Source of the DNA: Saliniradius amylolyticus
GTDB lineage: Bacteria; Pseudomonadota; Gammaproteobacteria; Enterobacterales; Alteromonadaceae
Length of the DNA stretch: 64,000 bases
Assembly (NCBI RefSeq): GCF_003143555.1
Contig: NZ_CP029347.1
Location: 2,418,001 to 2,482,000 of the forward strand
Direction of reading: 5' to 3'
The notes beneath the pieces are model-generated. The model ran no database searches. It was given only the letters and a program-made list of their open reading frames with translations, and was not told the origin of the DNA. Positions within the stretch are counted from its first letter, which is position 1. Every line of letters begins with the position of its first letter. Position numbers and translations under genes: made by a program. This document shows positions 37,760 through 46,536 of this stretch, piece after piece.

Positions 37760-39019
37760 ATGAGTCAATTGGCGATAGATATAGGGCGGTTACAAAATGA
37801 TCTGCTGGAACTGTCACACATTGGATATGACCCTGAAACCAAGGGGATCTTCCGGCCCGGTTTTAGCCCCGCCGATATGGAATCTCGCCGCTGGCTCATT
37901 GATAAGTTTGAAAAAGAAGGCTTCCATGCCCGCATGGACGGTGCTGGCAATGTTATTGGCTGTAATCATAAAGACCCGAAGGGGCCCGTGTTAGGGATTG
38001 GCTCTCACATCGACTCCGTGCCCGCAGGAGGCATGTTCGACGGCACTTTGGGTGTTATGGCCGGCCTGGAAATTATGCGGGTAATTCGGGATAACAAACT
38101 GGACTGTCCGATGCCTCTGGAGGTGTATGCCTTTGCTGAGGAGGAAGGCCGTTTCGGCGGTATGCTCGGTGCGCAGGCCATTGCCGGCGATCTCACGCCA
38201 GAGTGGTTGGAAAACGCCCACGACCCCAGTGGAGTGTACCTTAAAGACGCCATGGCCGAGTGCGGCTTGAACGCGTTTGATGCACTGGATGCTCATGTGA
38301 AACCCGAACACTTTCGTGCCTTCCTTGAACTGCATATCGAACAGGGTCCTGTATTGGAGAGAATCAAGAAACCCATTGGCGTGGTGGAGGGTATTTCAGG
38401 GGTTTATAAGTGGATTGTGAAACTCATTGGCAAGGCCAACCACGCCGGTACTGCGCCCATGGACATGCGCAGCGATGCCTTTATGGGGCTGGCCGACTTT
38501 GCCCATGAGATACCCCGTATTATTGACGAAGAAGGCACCGACAAAACCCGACTCACCGTGGGCAAAGTGGACCTGAAACCCGGGTACGCCCATACGGTGC
38601 CCGGCGAGGCTGACTTCACGCTGGTAGGCCGTGACACCGACCCTCAGGTGATGCGCAATGTGGCCGACGCCTGTCGCCGAGTGCTGTCTTCCATCGCCCG
38701 GCGTCATAACCTGATGTTCGAATTTGAACAACTCAGTTGGCTCGAACCTCAGCCTATGGCAAAAGCTGCCATCGATGCCTTTCGCCGTCATGCCAAAGCG
38801 CTGGGCCTGGATTACGAGGTCATGCCCAGCGGAGCCGGGCACGATGCACAGTTTATGGCCCGTATCACTGAGACCGGCATGATCTTTGTCCCCAGCCTTG
38901 GCGGTATCAGCCACGCTCCCGATGAGTGGACCCATTGGCGAGACATCGAAGATGGCACCAATTTGTTATTGCATACCGCCCTAAGCTACCTGCAAGCCAA
39001 GAACAAAAAGGCGGCCTGA
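37760..39019 (+). CDS. Zn-dependent hydantoinase/N-carbamoylase family amidase (M20 fold)
   Basis: 419 residues with a strong AGGAGG site before ATG. Metal-binding motifs of the N-carbamoyl-L-amino-acid hydrolase, beta-ureidopropionase and allantoate deiminase group: GSHIDSVPAGGMFDG, FAEEEGRFGG, FLELHIEQGPVLE, and GAGHDAQFMA near the C-terminus. The family cleaves the ureido group, releasing ammonia and CO2. Divergent from the operon containing a Dur3-like symporter and a carbamoyltransferase paralogue, and 1 bp upstream of a DksA-like gene. The precise substrate is unknown. Confidence 0.9.
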   Translation: MSQLAIDIGRLQNDLLELSHIGYDPETKGIFRPGFSPADMESRRWLIDKFEKEGFHARMDGAGNVIGCNHKDPKGPVLGIGSHIDSVPAGGMFDGTLGVMAGLEIMRVIRDNKLDCPMPLEVYAFAEEEGRFGGMLGAQAIAGDLTPEWLENAHDPSGVYLKDAMAECGLNAFDALDAHVKPEHFRAFLELHIEQGPVLERIKKPIGVVEGISGVYKWIVKLIGKANHAGTAPMDMRSDAFMGLADFAHEIPRIIDEEGTDKTRLTVGKVDLKPGYAHTVPGEADFTLVGRDTDPQVMRNVADACRRVLSSIARRHNLMFEFEQLSWLEPQPMAKAAIDAFRRHAKALGLDYEVMPSGAGHDAQFMARITETGMIFVPSLGGISHAPDEWTHWRDIEDGTNLLLHTALSYLQAKNKKAA

Positions 39020-39020
39020 G

Positions 39021-39374
39021 ATGGCCAATAAAAATGCGCAATACCACAAGAAGCTGATGCAGATGCAACAGGAGTTACAAGCCACCTCCGAAGCCAGCGA
39101 TGAGAGTGGCGATCAGGATACTGTGACTCTGGATCAAACCAGTGTTGGACGTTTGTCCCGCGTGGACGCGTTGCAGGCGCAACAGATGGCCCTAGAGCAG
39201 GAACGGCGCCGCCAGCACCGACTCAACCTGGTCAAGATGGCACTTCGGCGTCTTGAGCAAGATGACTTTGGTTTTTGCCTTGAATGTGGCGAGCCAATTG
39301 CACCGGCCCGTTTAGAGTACGACCCCAGCGTACTGTATTGTATTGATTGCGCTGAAAAACATTCAAATCAATAG
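39021..39374 (+). CDS. TraR/DksA-type C4 zinc finger protein
   Basis: 117 residues. Helical first part, then the zinc finger CLECGEPIAPARLEYDPSVLYCIDCAEKH (C-x2-C...C-x2-C). Shorter than DksA (151), as in the YbiI/TraR-like group. Such proteins can enter the RNA polymerase secondary channel; the acidic residues at the coiled-coil tip are not obvious here. It starts 1 bp after the amidase stop, so it is co-transcribed and may adjust expression in response to nitrogen or starvation (inference). Confidence 0.88.
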   Translation: MANKNAQYHKKLMQMQQELQATSEASDESGDQDTVTLDQTSVGRLSRVDALQAQQMALEQERRRQHRLNLVKMALRRLEQDDFGFCLECGEPIAPARLEYDPSVLYCIDCAEKHSNQ

Positions 39375-39468
39375 TGCGGTTAAAAAAGCGGCGGCTTTGT
39401 ACTAAGGTAGAAGACGAAGCTGTATTCCATAAGTTTCTGATTTAAGAACATAGGGAGTTGAGCACCCA

Positions 39469-40623
39469 ATGAAATCTGACACTATGAGTACCCGAGTGGC
39501 GCCGGACAGTCACTCCAGGGCCGATAACGAATTTACAGAATTATTGGCCAAGGCAGGCATTGAGGTTAATGGCAATCAGCCGTGGGATATCCAACTGACC
39601 GAGCCCGGCGTGCCGGAACGGGTGTTTGCCTACGGCAATCTGGGATTGGGTGAGGCCTATATGGACGGCGCCTGGGATTGCCAGGCGGTGGACCAATTTA
39701 TCTGCCGAGCCCTGAAAGCACACCTGGAGCAACATATACAACCCAGCCGACTATTGTGGCATGCCTTAAAATATCGCTTACTTAACAGGCAGACCAGCAA
39801 CAAGGCTTGGGAGGTGGGTGAGCACCACTACGATTTGGGCAATGACTTCTACGAAACCATGCTGGATAAACGTCTCACCTACACCTGCGGGTACTGGAAA
39901 GACGCCGAAACACTGGATGAGGCTCAGGAAGCCAAGCTGGATCTGATCTGCCGCAAACTGGATCTCAAGCCCGGTATGCGGGTGCTGGATATCGGTTGTG
40001 GCTGGGGTAGCTTTATGGCCTATGCCACCGAGCATTACGGTGTCGAGTGTGTCGGTGTGACCATTTCCAAAGAGCAGGTCGACTGGGCCAAGCGACGCTA
40101 CCGTGACTTACCGCTGGATTTCCGTCTTCAGGACTACCGGGAGATGAATGAAACCTTCGACCATATTGTTAGCATTGGCATGTTCGAACATGTGGGCCAT
40201 AAAAACTACCGAACCTATATGGAAGTGGCTCATCGCTGCCTGAAAGAAGGCGGCAAGTTTCTGCTGCATACTATCGGCAAGAACGACCGGTCTACGCCCA
40301 CCAATGCCTGGATTGATAAATACATCTTCCCTAATGGCGAATTGCCTTCCGTGGGCCAGATTGGCGATGCCGCAGATGATCTCTTCGTTGTGGAAGACGT
40401 GCACAACTTTGGTGCCGATTACGACAAAACCCTGATGGCCTGGCATCAAAACTTCGAAGCCGCCTGGCCACAGTTCAAAGATAAGCTCAGTGAGCGGTTC
40501 TATCGTATGTGGCGTTATTACCTGCTGTCCTGCGCTGGCGCCTTCCGTGCCCGCGACATTCAGCTCTGGCAGTGGGTCTTGTCCAAAGACGGCATCGAGG
40601 GCGGCTATCAGCGGGTAGATTAA
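39469..40623 (+). CDS. cfa: Cyclopropane-fatty-acyl-phospholipid synthase
   Basis: 384 residues, same size as E. coli Cfa (382). SAM-binding motif VLDIGCGWGSFMAYA, YDLGNDFYETMLD, MTYTCGYW-like LTYTCGYWKDA, and the C-terminal YYLLSCAGAFRARDIQLWQWV. Adds a methylene bridge to unsaturated acyl chains of membrane phospholipids, typically in stationary phase or under acid stress. Monocistronic, followed by a terminator. Confidence 0.96.
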   Translation: MKSDTMSTRVAPDSHSRADNEFTELLAKAGIEVNGNQPWDIQLTEPGVPERVFAYGNLGLGEAYMDGAWDCQAVDQFICRALKAHLEQHIQPSRLLWHALKYRLLNRQTSNKAWEVGEHHYDLGNDFYETMLDKRLTYTCGYWKDAETLDEAQEAKLDLICRKLDLKPGMRVLDIGCGWGSFMAYATEHYGVECVGVTISKEQVDWAKRRYRDLPLDFRLQDYREMNETFDHIVSIGMFEHVGHKNYRTYMEVAHRCLKEGGKFLLHTIGKNDRSTPTNAWIDKYIFPNGELPSVGQIGDAADDLFVVEDVHNFGADYDKTLMAWHQNFEAAWPQFKDKLSERFYRMWRYYLLSCAGAFRARDIQLWQWVLSKDGIEGGYQRVD

Positions 40624-40657
40624 CGCTCTGTTCTGCGACTCAAGGACAACGCCTGAG

Positions 40658-40691
40658 ATAAAAAAGCCACCTTAATACTGGTGGCTTTTTT
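40658..40691. terminator. Bidirectional Rho-independent terminator after cfa
   Basis: AAGCCACC (40664-40671), loop TTAATACT, GGTGGCTT (40680-40687), flanked by A-tract and T-tract; serves cfa and the converging TonB2 operon. Confidence 0.92.
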
Positions 40692-40711
40692 AGTACCCAT
40701 TAAGGTTGTAA

Positions 40712-42025
40712 TTAAGACGACAAACTGGCTTCAATCGCCTCTTTGTTTTGCTTTTCAGAGGTGACGTACTTCTTCCACTGCTCAGCCATACGCCTGGTAC
40801 GGTCATACTCCTCGGCCTTGGCCAGCTCATTTAAGGCACCGTTATACTCTTCGGTATTGTACAGCGCCATGCCTTTCACCAGATGCGCTAGTCCCGGATT
40901 ACGCAAACCACCCTTTTCAATGGCGCGATCCGCCGCAGCGATGGCTTCCTCAAAACGGTCCATGTTCAGCAGCAACTGACCTAGCTGAGCATCCAGCTGA
41001 CCGTCTTCCGACAGCTCCGCCGCCGACTGCAATACAGGTACTGCCTTGTTACCTTCTTTCGCCAGGGTCCAGCAGTTGGCCAGGAACTTAAGGTTACGAA
41101 GGTTACGTTCCAGCTTGCCCTCTTCCATGCCCAGTTCCATCAGCCGAGCGCCCTTGTAAGGTGCCTTGTGGTAGTAATACAGCTGAGCCAGGTTGAACAT
41201 ATCGGCGCCGCTTTCGATGTAACCTTTTTGATAAGCGGTTTCGAGAATCGCCAGTTGCTCTTTTTCCTGACCGAGCTCACCGTACATACCGCCAAGCTGA
41301 ACCCAGTATTTACCCTCATCGTAGTGCTTTACCATCTCAGCGAGAATATCCCGAACCTTCTCAGGTTGCTTCAACTCATAGTAAATCGCACGTTGCAGCA
41401 CATACCAGTTTTCTTCGGGCACTTTCTCCTCCGCCTTAACCTTGTCGATGGCAGTGTCGATATAGTCCCGGGCTTCTTCGTAAGACTGTTGCTGATACTT
41501 CGCCTGAGCCTTAAGCAGGTAATTCTTAGCTGGGATCTCTCCCTCGTTCAGCGTTTCCCAGCGTTCCAGATATTTGACACTGGCATCGAAGTTGCCCTGC
41601 ATCATTTCCAGTTGGGCCAGTGAGAAAAGCGTAGTCATCTCAAACTTCACGGGAATGGGAGATTGAGCGACCACCTGCTCGAAAGACTCTACTGCCTTGG
41701 CATAATCTTCGGCGTTGTAATGAATAAAGCCCAGGAAGTTATACATCATGGCTTTTTCATAGCTGTTCATGGAGTGCTTTTTATCTTCCACATTACGAAG
41801 CACATCCAGAGCCTCTTCGACTTTATCTTCGTCAGCCAGAGACTGAGCACGAGACAACTGCTCATAGACCTTGGAACGAAGTGCAGGCGTGCGGCGGGTT
41901 TTCCTTTCCTCTTGTTCCTGAGCTTGGGCGCTTCCAGCTGGGGTCAGTGCCGGAGAAACATAGGCAGCTCCGGTGACCAATGCCACTAAGGTCAGCTTAG
42001 TGATGATTTTTCTATTCAACATCAT
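40712..42025 (-). CDS. Tetratricopeptide repeat protein of the TonB2 cluster
   Basis: 437 residues with a signal peptide ending near GSAQAQ (about 36). Many TPR helices follow, for example YEKAMMYNFLGFIHYNAEDYAKAVESFEQV and AHLVKGMALYNTEEYNGALNELAKA. Periplasmic TPR proteins of this kind (TtpA-like) end TonB2 operons in Vibrio, Shewanella and Alteromonas and are thought to assist the energy-transduction complex. Last gene of a six-gene operon, 6 bp after tonB. Confidence 0.88.
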   Translation of the reverse strand: MMLNRKIITKLTLVALVTGAAYVSPALTPAGSAQAQEQEERKTRRTPALRSKVYEQLSRAQSLADEDKVEEALDVLRNVEDKKHSMNSYEKAMMYNFLGFIHYNAEDYAKAVESFEQVVAQSPIPVKFEMTTLFSLAQLEMMQGNFDASVKYLERWETLNEGEIPAKNYLLKAQAKYQQQSYEEARDYIDTAIDKVKAEEKVPEENWYVLQRAIYYELKQPEKVRDILAEMVKHYDEGKYWVQLGGMYGELGQEKEQLAILETAYQKGYIESGADMFNLAQLYYYHKAPYKGARLMELGMEEGKLERNLRNLKFLANCWTLAKEGNKAVPVLQSAAELSEDGQLDAQLGQLLLNMDRFEEAIAAADRAIEKGGLRNPGLAHLVKGMALYNTEEYNGALNELAKAEEYDRTRRMAEQWKKYVTSEKQNKEAIEASLSS

Positions 42026-42031
42026 TCCACC

Positions 42032-42643
42032 TTACCCATCGATCTGGAAAGTAATGCGGTTCTGAACACCGGCTACAGCCGCTGCTTCGCCATTCACCAC
42101 CCGAGGCTTGTACTTAAACTTCACAGCCGCGTCCATGGCCGCCTGTTCAAAGATACCTTCGGGGTTGGCTTCCACGACCACCGGATCTCGAACGGTGCCT
42201 TGCTTGGTGACGGTAAACTCGACGATCACATAGCCTTCGATACCGCGCTGCAAGGCCCGACGAGGGTACACCGGCGCCACTTTGACAATCGGCAGGTATT
42301 CACCGTCACCGCTGTCCAGCGCTAAACCACCTTCCAGGGCCATGCCATCACCCACATCGGCGCTAAAGTCCATGCCCGCACCACCTTCGGCATTGGGCGT
42401 TGGCGAATCCATCTGCGGCTGTTCCATCGGCGGTGGTGGCTCTTTCGGCTTGGGTGGCTTCTTAGGCTTACGGTCTTTTTCTTCCACCGTTTCCTCTTGT
42501 TTCACCCGCACAAAGTCCAGCACACTGCCCTGCGGGGGCTCTGTCATCGCACTGCCACCGCTTTTAATCAGGGACTGCATCAGGAAGAACAGTCCCAGAG
42601 TGATGGCCGCTGACAGAACAAGTGCAATCAGAAGTCTAGCCAT
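42032..42643 (-). CDS. tonB: TonB2-type energy transducer protein
   Basis: 203 residues. One N-terminal membrane anchor (1-25), a Pro/Lys linker (KPPKPKEPPPPMEQPQ) and a C-terminal TonB fold with YPRRALQRGIEGYVIVEFTVTKQGTVRDP and FKYKPRVVNGEAAAV. Transmits inner-membrane proton energy to TonB-dependent receptors such as the one at 1448-3511. Shorter than E. coli TonB (239), typical for TonB2. Confidence 0.94.
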   Translation of the reverse strand: MARLLIALVLSAAITLGLFFLMQSLIKSGGSAMTEPPQGSVLDFVRVKQEETVEEKDRKPKKPPKPKEPPPPMEQPQMDSPTPNAEGGAGMDFSADVGDGMALEGGLALDSGDGEYLPIVKVAPVYPRRALQRGIEGYVIVEFTVTKQGTVRDPVVVEANPEGIFEQAAMDAAVKFKYKPRVVNGEAAAVAGVQNRITFQIDG

Positions 42644-42649
42644 AATCTA

Positions 42650-43057
42650 TTACTCTTCTGCGGCAGCAATGGATACGTCGTAAACGCCAGCGGCACGCGA
42701 GGCATCCATAACCTTGATTAGGGTCTCGGTTTTGGCTTCTTTGTCAGCCTGAATCACCACACTGCCCTGAGGATTTTCTGCGTACAGACGCTCGATATTG
42801 GCCTGTATGGCCCGTACATCCACCTGACGCTTGTTAATCCAAACCTGGTTCTTATCACTGATCGCCACCAGAATGTTGGCGCGGCTTTTCTTCACTGCCG
42901 TACTGGCTTCAGGACGATTCACGTCAATCCCGGCTTCCTTGACGAACGACGCCGTCACAATGAAGAAGATCAGCATGATGAAGACCACGTCCAGCATGGG
43001 GGTCATATCGATTTGCGCTTCTTCTTCTTCTACCAGATTCTGAAAATGCTGTTTCAT
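42650..43057 (-). CDS. exbD: Biopolymer transport protein ExbD
   Basis: 135 residues. Single N-terminal membrane helix with the conserved proton-carrying Asp in IDMTPMLDVVFIMLIFFIV, then a periplasmic domain. Stator component paired with ExbB2 for TonB2. Spaced 6 bp from tonB. Confidence 0.95.
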   Translation of the reverse strand: MKQHFQNLVEEEEAQIDMTPMLDVVFIMLIFFIVTASFVKEAGIDVNRPEASTAVKKSRANILVAISDKNQVWINKRQVDVRAIQANIERLYAENPQGSVVIQADKEAKTETLIKVMDASRAAGVYDVSIAAAEE

Positions 43058-43081
43058 AACACGTCTCTCTTAATTCGTCCG

Positions 43082-43606
43082 TTAGTGATCCAACGGCAGT
43101 GCGTCTTCGATGTGGGTGCGTTCTGCTTTGCTGGTGCGGTTGAGCCAAGTCGAGGCAAAAACGCCCGACAGCGCGCCCACCATGCCAGCCATAGTCGGAA
43201 TGGTGGCCTTAGACACCCCCGCCGCCATGGAACGGGCATTACCGGAACCGGAAATGGCCATCACATCGAATACCTCAATCATGCCAGTCACCGTTCCCAT
43301 CAGGCCTAACAACGGACATAGGGCGACCAACGCCTGAATTACCGGGATACTGGAATTCAGTTTCAAACTCACCCGGGAAATCATCGCCTGACGGATTTGT
43401 TCGGCGTTCCAGGACGACTTATCCTCGCGCGCCTTCCACTTAGCAATGGTTTCTTTCTTGTAGTTTTTGTGCCAGATGAACACGTAAAATACGCGCTCCA
43501 GAATCAGCAGCCACATCACGAAGATCAGGATGCCGATGGCCAGGAGGACTTGGCCTCCTGACTCAACAAAATCGCGAATGGCTTCAAAAAACTCCATGAA
43601 GAACAT
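43082..43606 (-). CDS. exbB: MotA/TolQ/ExbB proton channel family protein (ExbB2)
   Basis: 174 residues, three membrane helices. The conserved ALCPLLGLMGTVTGMIEVFD segment is the ExbB/TolQ signature. Forms the proton channel with ExbD. It lies 5 bp from the larger TtpC-like homologue upstream. Confidence 0.94.
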   Translation of the reverse strand: MFFMEFFEAIRDFVESGGQVLLAIGILIFVMWLLILERVFYVFIWHKNYKKETIAKWKAREDKSSWNAEQIRQAMISRVSLKLNSSIPVIQALVALCPLLGLMGTVTGMIEVFDVMAISGSGNARSMAAGVSKATIPTMAGMVGALSGVFASTWLNRTSKAERTHIEDALPLDH

Positions 43607-43611
43607 GATGA

Positions 43612-44979
43612 TTAACTCCGCTCAGCGCGTTCTGCAATCACACCGGAAGCTTGCTCTTGAAGGATGTGGACGATGTTCTTACTGCGCGTATTCAAAATGG
43701 CGTACAGCAAGGTCATCGGAATGGCGACCACCAGACCCAGTACCGTGGTAATCAGGGCCGAGGAGATACCACCTGCCATCAGCTTAGGATCGCCGGTACC
43801 GAACAGGGTAATCGCCTGGAACGTCAGAATCATACCAGTTACTGTACCCAACAGACCCATCAGCGGTGCCACGACAGAGATGATCTTAACAATCGTCAGG
43901 TTGCGGCTCAGGCGCGGTACTTCCGCCAAAATGGCTTCGGTGAGTTTCAGCTCCAGAGTCTCGGTATCCGCATCCGGGAACTCGTCACGCACATGCAGCA
44001 CACGACCCAGAGGGTTAGTTTGCTTGATAGTATCGGACTTAAGCTGCTTTTTGACCTTGGCGCGGATGATGCTCAGCGTAAACAGGCGCTCCAGCGCTAA
44101 GAGCAGACCAATGGCGCCCACAGCCAGAATAATGTAGCCCACCAGGCCACCTTGCTCGATACGCTCTTTCAGTGTCGGCGCCTGTACCAATAGCCCCAGA
44201 ATAGAACCGCCAGTGGGGTCCACACCGAATTTCACCAGTTCGCCGTCAGATTCATGCAGCCTTTCAGCAGAATCGCCGTAACGGTCGGCTGGCTGGCGCA
44301 CTAACTCAGAAATGGTGCCCGTGGCTGGATTATGAATCAGGTAGTCGTCTTCGGAGATCAGGGCGAAGCTGCCCACGCGGACCACTTGCTCACGCTCTTT
44401 CTCACCATCGGCTTCAATCACGTCGGCTTCGAACTTCACGACTTTGCCGGATTCAGTCATCTCGCGCTGAATTTCGAACCAAACACGCTCAATCTCTTCA
44501 ATGGAAGCCATCTTCGAGCTCTTACCCATAGACTGTGCCATGTCTTCCAGAAACTCGATACGACCGGGGATCTGAGCCGAAATCACCGAGTTTTGGAACT
44601 TGCTCTTAGTATCGCCCGCCACTTGCTGCAGTACACCGAACAGCTCTTTGAGTGAGCCCATACGATCGCTCAGGGCTTTGTTCATATCGCCCAACTTGTA
44701 TTCGTTTTCCTGGAACTGGCGCTCCAGCTGTTCACTGGTGGCTAATTTCTGATTACGTTCCTGACGTGCCTGCTCCAGCATTTGGTCTTGCTGCGCTACT
44801 TTCTGACGGAACTCTTGCTCACGACGCTCATTCTGCTGATTCTGAGCTATCTGACCTTGCTCCAGACGCTTCAGTAACTGGTCGAGGTCCAGGGCTTTGT
44901 CTTGCTCTTGAGCGACGGCGCCGGTGGCGACAACCGAAGCAAATAGTCCGCTTACTAAATATTTAAATACAGTTCTCAT
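43612..44979 (-). CDS. TtpC-like MotA/TolQ/ExbB family protein with long periplasmic coiled coil
   Basis: 455 residues. Signal peptide (1-23), a long Gln/Glu/Arg-rich coiled coil (about 30-130), a periplasmic globular part, then three membrane helices with SVVAPLMGLLGTVTGMILTFQAI. Vibrio TtpC, needed for TonB2 function, has this architecture. Probably bridges the inner-membrane complex to the periplasm (family knowledge). Second gene of the operon. Confidence 0.92.
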   Translation of the reverse strand: MRTVFKYLVSGLFASVVATGAVAQEQDKALDLDQLLKRLEQGQIAQNQQNERREQEFRQKVAQQDQMLEQARQERNQKLATSEQLERQFQENEYKLGDMNKALSDRMGSLKELFGVLQQVAGDTKSKFQNSVISAQIPGRIEFLEDMAQSMGKSSKMASIEEIERVWFEIQREMTESGKVVKFEADVIEADGEKEREQVVRVGSFALISEDDYLIHNPATGTISELVRQPADRYGDSAERLHESDGELVKFGVDPTGGSILGLLVQAPTLKERIEQGGLVGYIILAVGAIGLLLALERLFTLSIIRAKVKKQLKSDTIKQTNPLGRVLHVRDEFPDADTETLELKLTEAILAEVPRLSRNLTIVKIISVVAPLMGLLGTVTGMILTFQAITLFGTGDPKLMAGGISSALITTVLGLVVAIPMTLLYAILNTRSKNIVHILQEQASGVIAERAERS

Positions 44980-44991
44980 CGCTTCGCTCTC

Positions 44992-45756
44992 TTATTCGGT
45001 CAGTGCTACCGGCAGCATCAGCAGATCCGGTGCCAGTTGTTTCTTGGCCATGCGCAGTGCTTTGGTGATCTCACTGCGATAACTTGAGGGCAGCTCTTCC
45101 CATTGACGGGTTTGCTTATTCCAGATGCCTTGCTTGCTGGCGTCACGAGTTTGATATGCCAGAACGGTACGGCCCAGGCGAAGGAATTCGACGTCACGCT
45201 CCTGGCCATCCACCATGTGCAAGCCGCTGTAGGCTTCCATAGTGCGGCCGTAGTCCATCTCGATTTGGTAGGCTTCCATTACTCGGCGGAATTTTTCCGA
45301 CGGAGCCACATCAGCCCGGTCCATCAGATTCTGTAATTTGGTAATGCGCTCTTGGCGTTCTTCCGGCAGGAAAGGCACATCCAGCTCAACAAACTGCTGC
45401 AAGCCTTTGATCATACGCAACATCAGAGGCGTTATCTGGCGCTCAATCACGCTCACCTCATCGATGGCGGCGTTAAGCTCTTCCATTTCTTGCTGCTGGT
45501 TGCTGATCTGCTTTCGCAGCTGCTGGTTATACACTTCCAGACCATCGATTTCTTTATTCAAGGTCTTGAACTTCTGCACCTTGCCGTCGATGGTGTTGGC
45601 CATGTCGTTGATTTCTGCTTGTGACTTGGCCGCAGACTCGTTGATCTTGCCTGCTTCTTCGATCACAGGCTCCAGATGGCCGTCATCCTGTGCGAAAGAT
45701 GGATTTGCCACTGCCAGCGAGAGCAGTGCCAGAGGAAGTAATTTCAAAAGCCTCAT
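44992..45756 (-). CDS. DUF3450 domain periplasmic coiled-coil protein
   Basis: 254 residues with a signal peptide (1-22, NPSFAQ). Heptad-rich helices through about residue 140 (AKSQAEINDMANTIDGKVQKF, EVYNQQLRKQISNQQQEMEELN), then RRVMEAYQIEMDYGRTMEAYSG, the DUF3450 core. First gene of the TonB2 operon in many marine gammaproteobacteria; molecular role unknown. No clear Fur box is visible upstream. Confidence 0.9.
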   Translation of the reverse strand: MRLLKLLPLALLSLAVANPSFAQDDGHLEPVIEEAGKINESAAKSQAEINDMANTIDGKVQKFKTLNKEIDGLEVYNQQLRKQISNQQQEMEELNAAIDEVSVIERQITPLMLRMIKGLQQFVELDVPFLPEERQERITKLQNLMDRADVAPSEKFRRVMEAYQIEMDYGRTMEAYSGLHMVDGQERDVEFLRLGRTVLAYQTRDASKQGIWNKQTRQWEELPSSYRSEITKALRMAKKQLAPDLLMLPVALTE

Positions 45757-46007
45757 AATTTAAACCCTAGGTTGTGACATAAGATCAGCGTCGTGCTGAC
45801 CGCCGAATTCGCGCACAGGATAGGGATTATCTATGACAGTTTTATTACATTTATCGCAAGGATTACGCTTGGCACTAAGACAAGCAGAGCCATGAAGGAA
45901 GGCGGGCCGACAGCCAGCGCGACTATCAGGCTAACAGCGGTATGAGAGAAAAGAAATATGTCGGTTTTGTGACAACTACCATCTTGAGATCAGTGAACAC
46001 CGGACAC

Positions 46008-46038
46008 AAAAAAGCAACGCACCTAGGCGTTGCTTTTT
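46008..46038. terminator. Bidirectional Rho-independent terminator
   Basis: AGCAACGC (46013-46020), loop ACCTAG, GCGTTGCT (46027-46034), with six A before and five T after. Ends the 46055-46384 gene on the minus strand. Confidence 0.9.
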
Positions 46039-46054
46039 ATGTTCGGTGCTCGGC

Positions 46055-46384
46055 TTACAGGAAGCTGGCTTGATGCAAGGTGATGAAGTACTTCGAACCC
46101 ACCTTGCTGTAGTCAATTTTGTATTCCTTACCGTTGAGGGTCTGGACAAACAGCAGGATCTTTTCTTCGCCAAAATTATCGCCCAGCGTCACATCCACCA
46201 GCTCGATATCCATCATCTTGGCCTCGCGCTTGTTTTCCGGAATCTTACCCTCGTATTCCTTAACACCTTTGTGGGTCACAACCACCGCCGGCATATCGTC
46301 GCCATTCAGCACCAGCAGATCAAGCTTTCTCAGCTTATGAATAATAGTATTACGCCCACTTAGTAGAAAAGGCCTCTCGGTCAT
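46055..46384 (-). CDS. Conserved-looking small protein of unknown function
   Basis: 109 residues, cytosolic, no Cys. Predicted mixed alpha/beta: VLNGDDMPAVVVTHKGVKEYEGKI, then a Lys/Glu-rich stretch and strands ILLFVQTLNGKEYKIDYSKVGSKYFITL. No domain recognised. It has its own terminator and normal codon use, so it is probably real. Confidence 0.65.
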   Translation of the reverse strand: MTERPFLLSGRNTIIHKLRKLDLLVLNGDDMPAVVVTHKGVKEYEGKIPENKREAKMMDIELVDVTLGDNFGEEKILLFVQTLNGKEYKIDYSKVGSKYFITLHQASFL

Positions 46385-46536
46385 ATTCGTACCCCACGAC
46401 TCAAGTTATCGGTTCAGTAATCAGAGTGTTAAAGCAAGATAACAAAGTTTTTATCAGGCTGCACCTTTTATTCTCCCAGCCCCTGTGACTGCGCGCTTGC
46501 GAGCCACATTCTTATTCCCCGGAGAAATGCTCTAAA

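Noticed and set aside
45757-45990. A Fur box upstream of the TonB2 operon
   Set aside because: No stretch close to the 19-bp GATAATGATAATCATTATC pattern could be found.
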